Notes under the pieces: model-generated
Told to the model about the DNA's origin: nothing
Database searches by the model: none
What the model saw: the letters and a program-made list of their open reading frames with translations, nothing else
Origin: Rhodocollybia butyracea
Taxonomy: Eukaryota > Basidiomycota > Agaricomycetes > Agaricales > Omphalotaceae
Reading direction: 5' to 3'
NCBI GenBank assembly: GCA_015501585.1
Contig: JADNRY010000276.1
Location: forward strand, 1 to 64,000
Length of the DNA stretch: 64,000 bases
Part shown: positions 58,342-64,000 of the stretch, one piece after another
Layout: each line of letters starts with the position of its first letter
How positions within the stretch are numbered: position 1 is the first letter of the stretch
Translations under genes and position numbers: made by a program

Positions 58342-59271
58342 GTATAGATGACATAACAAGATAAGATCATTGAATTTTAACACGTGCTCCGTTTGAATGC
58401 AAAGGGTCCAGTGTCGAGAAAAGTCTCCTTGAGAGACTATTCCTGATGGATTGGGCCAGTATAGAGAAGAAATTCTCTTTGAATCTTCTGCTTAATTGTT
58501 TTGCTTCTGGGCATCTTCACCATAGGAAATGTGCTGCTTCAAGTGAGCCTATCAAACGGAAAATCAACCTTCCTGCTACAGTGACAGATCTCTCAGTAAA
58601 ACGCCCAATGCTCCTCTATCATGATAATGCTCCTGATATCCAAGAGAGGCCTCAATTAGAGTTGTCCCATCTAATATCAACCGTAGGAATGCATCAGAGT
58701 ATTTTCTAGGGCTACTGTGCCAGATTCTGGAAAGGGTTGGGTGCACTAAAGCCGGTCAAGCCTACTGGAAGCTGACTGCTATGGAAAGAAGAGTAGTCAG
58801 CTTGGACACCTTTTGTGACATGAACCTTGGAACGTACTTTTACGTCATACCAATACACAAAAACCCCAAGTGACTGGGCATCATTGAAAACAATCCTCTT
58901 CCCTGGACCACATGACACTCCCCCCTCAATTAGTGATCCAAATGTTCAGGGATGGAGAGGTGTGCCTTATTACTGCAAACTTCTGGAACTTTGAAAAATA
59001 AACCCCGTAGAGTTCGACTATGTTCGCAGGACCTGTCTGGCACTATTTGACACCTTGAAATGGTTTATCAAAGTGCAGAGTCATAAAATGATTGAATATA
59101 AACTGCGATCAAGTTGGACCTTATGTTTGCTGGTTCATTGCAGACCGGAGTTCCAATTACCATCAATCCAACCATTACAACTCGTGTTACATCCAAGGCA
59201 AAAAAATCCCCTGTTCTTGACCAGGATGCTCTTCATACACTGAGCAATATGTGATGCCTTGAAATCACAAT
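58342..59271. other. No gene recognised
   Basis: 58446-58709 is open for 87 residues on the plus strand without family features. Nothing else seen. Confidence 0.35.
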
Positions 59272-59339
59272 TAGTGATGTGCCGGCTAGTGCTCAGAGCC
59301 GTTGGGCCCTACTTAAGTGGGCCTGGCCCCAGCCGTCTC
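59272..59339. mobile_element. Single end of a TAGTGATGTGC-family MITE
   Basis: TAGTGATGTGCCGGCTAGTG is followed by about 50 bp of typical GC-rich subterminal sequence, then a sudden switch to GAGCCTGTTTGGATCATTCC. The partner end is missing, so the MITE is truncated or interrupted. Confidence 0.6.
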
Positions 59340-59480
59340 TAAGAGCCTGTTTGGATCATTCCACAAAAATTTTGGAATGGTCCGCTTAGCGCCTAGGTAT
59401 TACTTATTGTTCAAATGGGTTATACGACAAAGTTAACGAGTGTACTAGTAAACGAAAGTATGATATTGTAAGATTAGTCC

Positions 59481-59760
59481 TCATTCAACATCACTCAATG
59501 AATTGAGCCCGAGTTCAGCAGCTACCCATGTCTTATGGTCAGGAGAACCAAGATCAGAATAGTAAATGTACGTATCAGCTTTTCTGCAGTCCATAAAATT
59601 GCTACCCAGTTCAATCCTCTGTCGACGTGTCAACCATGATATCTCCTGCATAATACTCTGAGCCTTCTGCAACCTGGCCGCATCCTCAGGGCTAACATTG
59701 ATAGCTGCAGCTAGCCTAGCTTCTTGGTTCCACCTTCAAACTTTGTACCAAAATTATTGA
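59481..59760 (-). pseudogene. Short coding relic of unknown origin
   Basis: Reads RLQKAQSIMQEISWLTRRQR and ELGSNFMDCRKADTYIYYSD to a stop at 59481. It looks protein-like but is too short to place. Confidence 0.25.
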
Positions 59761-59819
59761 GTCCAGCACTCAAAGTATGAGCCGATTTGAAACTTTTTGA
59801 TACCATTTTCGAGGAGGGA

Positions 59820-61137
59820 TGTCATGATATGACCTCGCCCCTATACGGCGTCTACTTACGCTATATACGTAGCTAGTCCCTGTTATGACCCGGATCTAAA
59901 TCCTATACACCCAATCTTTTTTCTTCTGTAACCAACTATGAACACTATCATTAATACTTCTACTTAACATTTTACATTCATTAGTTATTCAACACCATTT
60001 GGGTTAATGCTGCACACATTCTTCCAGAACACCAGAATGATCTTTAACAGTCACTGCACAGTCTGCACAGTCATGACATCATTCTAGCTCCACAACTATG
60101 ATGTCATCTTGCTACTCCACAATCATGATGTCATTCCATTGCTCCGCAGTTATGATATCACATCACTGCTCCACAGCTATGACATCATTGCATAGCCTCT
60201 TTACATCAATGACTCAATATCAGTCATTGCACAGCCAGATATCTGAGTCAACTACGGTTCCGCATACATGACTCAATATTAGTCATTGCACAGCATTACA
60301 TAGTCAGACTGACTCATCCGCAGTATTTCCGCAGTTATGACTCAAATCTAGTCATTCCGCAGCATTTCCTAACTAGTACACATTGCACAGTATATAAGTA
60401 GTCTAGATTTACCAATGTACGTTAGACGTATTATTTTTCTTAAATCCAAACCCCCACTTGTTTGCTGTTATCACTTGTGTGAATCACCAGACCAACTCAT
60501 TGTATATTGTTGAGCTATCTCCAAGTTACAATACACATTTATACATCTTGTTGAGCTAACTCCAAGTTGTATCCACTAACATTCACCTGTTGAGCTATCT
60601 CCTAGTGAATACTTCTTTAATTGCCACTTGTTGAGCTATCTCCGAGTTGCAACTTCCTATTACTTGTTGAGCTATCTCCAAGTATTAGACATCACACTCA
60701 CTATTACTTGTTGAGCTATCTCCGAGTACTAGACACCACACTCACTATTACTTGTTGAGCTATCTCCAAGTACTAGACACCACACTCACTATTACTTGTT
60801 GAGCTATCTCCGAGTACTAGACACCACACTCACTACTACTTGTTGAGCCATCTCCGAGTATTAGTTCTGATTCATATTACTGCTTGTCGAGCCATCTCCA
60901 AGGGTAATCTTATTATTATTTGTCGAGCTATCTCCAAATAATAACTTCTGTGAGTTTCGTATTACAAACTAGTTACTAACTTTACTTGAGCCTAGTTGTT
61001 TGAGTATATATTTTTTGCCTAGCGGTTTCAACGAACGGAAAGGCTTGCTCTATAATCTCATTAATTTCTCTTATCATTTTTACTGCCGAGTTACGTACTG
61101 TGAAGGTTTGGACGAGACTATTGATCGAGTCATAACA
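59820..61137 (+). repeat. LTR of a retroelement, about 1.3 kb
   Basis: Starts TGTCATGATATG after a purine tract GAGGAGGGA (59811-59819) and ends near CATAACA (61137). The second half aligns with 9858-10478. A TATA-like CACAGTATATAAGTAG lies at about 60387. After it comes a gag start (61310). A preceding purine tract would suit a 3' LTR while the following gag suits a 5' LTR; tandem or recombined elements could explain both. Borders are approximate. Confidence 0.65.
60500..60930 (+). repeat. Tandem repeats in the LTR (TTGTTGAGCTATCTCC)
   Basis: About ten copies of TTGTTGAGCTATCTCC(A/G)AGT, spaced about 40 bp. Four of them (about 60684-60862) form a near-exact 44-bp array containing TAGACACCACACTCACTA. 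The older partial copy at 10060-10290 has fewer units, so the array expanded here. Confidence 0.85.
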
Positions 61138-61309
61138 GTCCCGTACTTACATTCTTCTTATTGTTGTTGTCTTCGTCGTCTAGGTATGATACCTTACAGT
61201 ACAATAGACACACTACTAATACAAGAACTTCGTCGTCTAGGACATCTTCCACGCTTTGCGCTGCATTCAGGTCTGAACCTGACACTACAACAACAATCCA
61301 AAAGCCAGG

Positions 61310-61537
61310 ATGGCAGACCCTTTGGACCCATGGAGCCAAAACCCAAATCCACAATCCTCCACTCCCTCTTCATCCAGATCCTGGACACCAGTGTCATCGG
61401 TAGGCTCGGACTCTCAATTCACAGCGCGCTTGCAAGCAATTCAGTCTGTTCAAGCAGAGGTTGCAACAGTGGGATCTGAGATGTCGAAGTTGCCAGGTGG
61501 AAGTAAGTGGACTGAAGGACAGGATGGGGATAGTTGA
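61310..61537 (+). pseudogene. Gag N-terminus, truncated
   Basis: MADPLDPWSQNPNPQSSTPS then a helical stretch ARLQAIQSVQAEVATVGSEM; stop at 61537. Position just after the LTR and the composition suggest the start of a Gag protein. The body of Gag and Pol is absent before 62199. It could belong to the LTR at 59820-61137. Confidence 0.45.
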
Positions 61538-62198
61538 GCAACAATCCCAAGAGCTCTACAGGGATCAACAGCAATACGCAGAGGACATTTGAAGCATACA
61601 CCATCAAATGACCATCCTTGAAACTTCTCGCCGAGCCCCACAACCCTCCCCTGACGTGGCCGAATTATGATGCGAATTGGTTGACCTCAATTTTGCTTTA
61701 GGTACCTACTGTACATCTATAAACACTGTGTAGACTGCTATTAGGTAGAATACCCAAGCATAAACAATCTTTTAGGCCGCTTTGCTGGCATTCTAAATAT
61801 GGTAATAAAGCAGCTTTGACCGCAGCTATCACTGTAATCTCGCTTCAGGGACCTCTTATATATATAAAGATCCTATCTGCACTCTTACTCGACATGAAGG
61901 CGGATTCCAAGGGTAGGGAGACTTTCTGAAGGCCTCTGCAAACAACAGATCTATCTTGACAAGTAGAGAGCACAGTTCATCACCTTGGTGCACATGAACT
62001 CTCTCTGCTTTGTCCGCACTACAGCATGCTTCGGTGTCTCTCTTCTGCCTTACAGACTATTTGAACAAGCTGAACCCCAGCATCAAAACACCTTTTATCT
62101 CTTGTTAATATCATCCTTTGCTGTTGAGCTATTCACAGTTCAAGTTGTGTAACACTAGAGCGACAAGTCACTGTAGGATCACACGAAGAGTGGGGGAT
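61538..62198. other. No gene; ends in a purine tract
   Basis: No coding frame. CGAAGAGTGGGGGAT at about 62184-62198 is a good polypurine tract in plus orientation immediately before the next LTR. Confidence 0.5.
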
Positions 62199-62433
62199 TG
62201 TTAGTAGGTGCTAAAGAACCGGTGTAACTGGGGGAGTTATGATTCTGAGAACCTGTTGTACTTACAGTTAACAGCAAGCTTATATACCTATCCAAAGACT
62301 ATTACTATAAGTAGATACTATTCAAAAGGAAACGAGTAAGTAACAAGCGAGGAGACTATGATAAGATAAGTAAATGATAAGGAAAGTGTAGGCGCCGATG
62401 GGCGCTAGAGTCAAGAATAACCGTTCCGTTACA
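62199..62433 (-). repeat. LTR (235 bp), 3' LTR of the minus-strand gypsy element
   Basis: TGTTAGTAGG...CCGTTACA has TG...CA ends on either strand. Pol remains read leftward into it, which makes it their 3' LTR; the GGAGGGCG on the minus strand just inside (about 62436) may be the polypurine tract. However, a purine tract also precedes it on the plus side (62184-62198), so an element in the other orientation may have used it too. Confidence 0.6.
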
Positions 62434-62499
62434 TACGCCCTCCAGAGATCGTCCACGGGGATCTCTCTTCCTCTCTTACCACCATCCATGGCTAACAGG

Positions 62500-64000
62500 T
62501 CAAATATTCTTCATTGACATGTCGCTATTATCAATGCTGGCCGGAGTTTTGGGATTGTTAGGCAGTGAGGGCGGTTCCGGGTAGAAACCGAAGTCGTCGG
62601 TGACTTTCGGGTTCATGGACTGGATCATCGCGTCCAAATGCGATTCGTTGGCAGGCGTGAGTCTTCCTGACAAAGACCCGGAATTCTGAACTGAATTTGT
62701 CAAGGAGGAAGTCGAGGCGATATTAGGAATTGAATGGATTCCAAAGGGTGGCAAAGGAGCGTTGGGAATGGATCCAAAGGATAGGATGGTATTGGTTTCG
62801 GGAGTAGATATGTTAGGTGAGTGATCTCTCGAAATGTAATGACCTTTCTGACGAGTGTTCTTTCCCTTTTCCATTCTAGTGTTTCTGTTGTTTACAGTAA
62901 AACCTTGTTCCGCCCCTGTAGTAGCAAGCGACCATATAAAGTTTGTTTCTTTTCATCAACCCTTGATAATCCCAGAGGGCGCAGGATGGGAGGCTGGCCA
63001 TTGCCTCCGCAAAGGAATACCGCGAACATTTCGCGTTTACGGTTGGCACTGGAGTGTAAATGACGCCGGTTTCAAGATTGAACATGGCAAGTTTTCCTTG
63101 AACTAACGGATCGCTATTCACTTGTTCGGCAAAAAACGGATATACGGCGGGGATGTCCAACCTGGTGAGGCTGGTCTCCGGTTTTCGCAGCTGCGTATCA
63201 AGGTCAAGACAGCTCCAAACTTCCCGAGCATCAAGGAAGAAGGTACATCCGTGGTATTGGAGTAGGATTTTGTTGTTCCGGCCTTGCTGAAGCCAGTCAA
63301 GAGGGCGAGGTGATGATGAGTTTGATGATGTGTTGTTGGTGCTGGCCATGAAGGGGATTCCTAGAGAAGATGTGAGCGTTGAAAGTCCGTACTTATGGGT
63401 TTTCTCTGTTTCTGACCCTGAATCTTTCAGGTTAATTTGCATGAAACTAACGAGTAGCGCAGATGCAGCCACTGTATCATCATTCGGATCCAAATTCGGA
63501 TCTGCGACGTCGATGCGCCCTCCATCCGTAAGCTCACTAATGTCCAAAATTCCGATTACCTGGAAATAATTGCTGAGCGCATCTAGATGGTCAATTTTTT
63601 TCATAGGGTAACCAGGTAAGATCACCAGATTTCCACTTTATCTGGAATAGTGCATTTGCCCTGGTTCCGGAGTGGGCAACGATGTGATCCACAGCCCACT
63701 CCCCTTCGGATTCGCCAAAGTCCGCTATTTGTGTCTCGAGTCGCCCTGGGAAGAGACGGTCATCATTTGGGATATGGATTCGCAACAGCGACGCGTGAAA
63801 CGCGTTGTGAACACCTCGTTGCTTCAGCCTAGAAGGTAGGTCCATCTTAAAGGTAGAATTTCCGAAGTCCTTTAGTATTCTGTATGGCCCGGTAAACTTC
63901 GGTACTAATTTCCTCCCGTATCCTTTAATAAATGATATATTTTTAGTGGAAATGTAAGCCAGATCTCCTTCCACAAATGGAACAGCTCTACGGCGCCGAT
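62500..64000 (-). pseudogene. Gypsy Pol C-terminal region, runs off the right edge
   Basis: From the edge: EGDLAYISTKNISF ... GRKLVPKFTGPYRI is the region after the integrase core, then HNAFHASLLRIHIPNDDRLF and the chromodomain-like FQIKWKSGDLTWLPYE. At about 63595-63601 a run of seven A (minus strand) has one base too many; the other frame continues with KIDHLDALSNYFQV, the usual follow-on in basidiomycete gypsy elements. A long extension runs to 62876, then another shift leads to 62500-62874. Two shifts mean this copy is not functional. The rest of the element lies beyond 64000. Confidence 0.8.

Noticed and set aside
59340..59385. PIF/Harbinger-like end GAGCCTGTTTGGATCATTCC
   Set aside because: Only one end is visible and no matching inverse or target duplication was found.

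Overview
The window looks like a transposon graveyard in a filamentous fungal genome, most likely a mushroom-forming basidiomycete (Agaricomycetes). The reasons are short GT-AG introns of about 50-60 bp, a chromodomain Ty3/gypsy element, a Ty1/copia element, BED-finger hAT transposons, an F-box/leucine-rich protein gene and a SNF2-type helicase relic. The species is not identified.

Positions 1-480 are left flank with a gag-like relic. Positions 481-36818 look like one enormous foldback element: two inverted arms of about 4.7 kb, built mostly of a degenerate minisatellite (core AGATAGGCTAC), facing each other around a loop at about 13331-15659. The outer ends read CACAG-G/C-GGGC and are flanked by TAA on both sides. 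The arms were later broken by other elements. In the left arm these are a copia element (4181-9707) with an adjoining gag/LTR fragment (9708-10478) and a 1.8 kb solo-LTR-like element (10634-12458). In the loop there are a hAT-MITE relic and a perfect 520-bp TRIM (14720-15239). In the right arm there are a 7.6 kb hAT transposon with its own genes (16533-24109), a 6.8 kb chromovirus (26265-33073) and a 2 kb inverted-repeat element (34750-36760). Target duplications support the boundaries of the hAT, the chromovirus, the TRIM and the solo-LTR-like element.

Positions 36822-64000 are more dispersed: a short gene 3' end, a hAT MITE (38377-39008), a second 1.8 kb LTR-like copy (about 40052-41852), the decayed SNF2-type gene (43349-45770), a CAAGTCT-bordered element (about 47054-49354) carrying a Tourist-like MITE, two further hAT MITEs with perfect 8-bp target duplications (50198-50775, 57719-58333), a copia reverse-transcriptase relic, the F-box/LRR gene (52034-about 53700), an unrecognised multi-exon gene (about 55692-57446), a 1.3 kb LTR followed by a gag start, and the 3' end of a minus-strand gypsy element running off the right edge.

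Most coding regions belong to mobile elements and most are broken. Several breaks are single TGA codons inside otherwise continuous frames at places where CGA (Arg) would fit, which suggests CpG deamination. Others are short tandem duplications (23 bp and 36 bp). Only the F-box/LRR gene looks like an intact host gene. The most unusual item is the foldback structure; next is the hAT element carrying a divergently transcribed companion gene.
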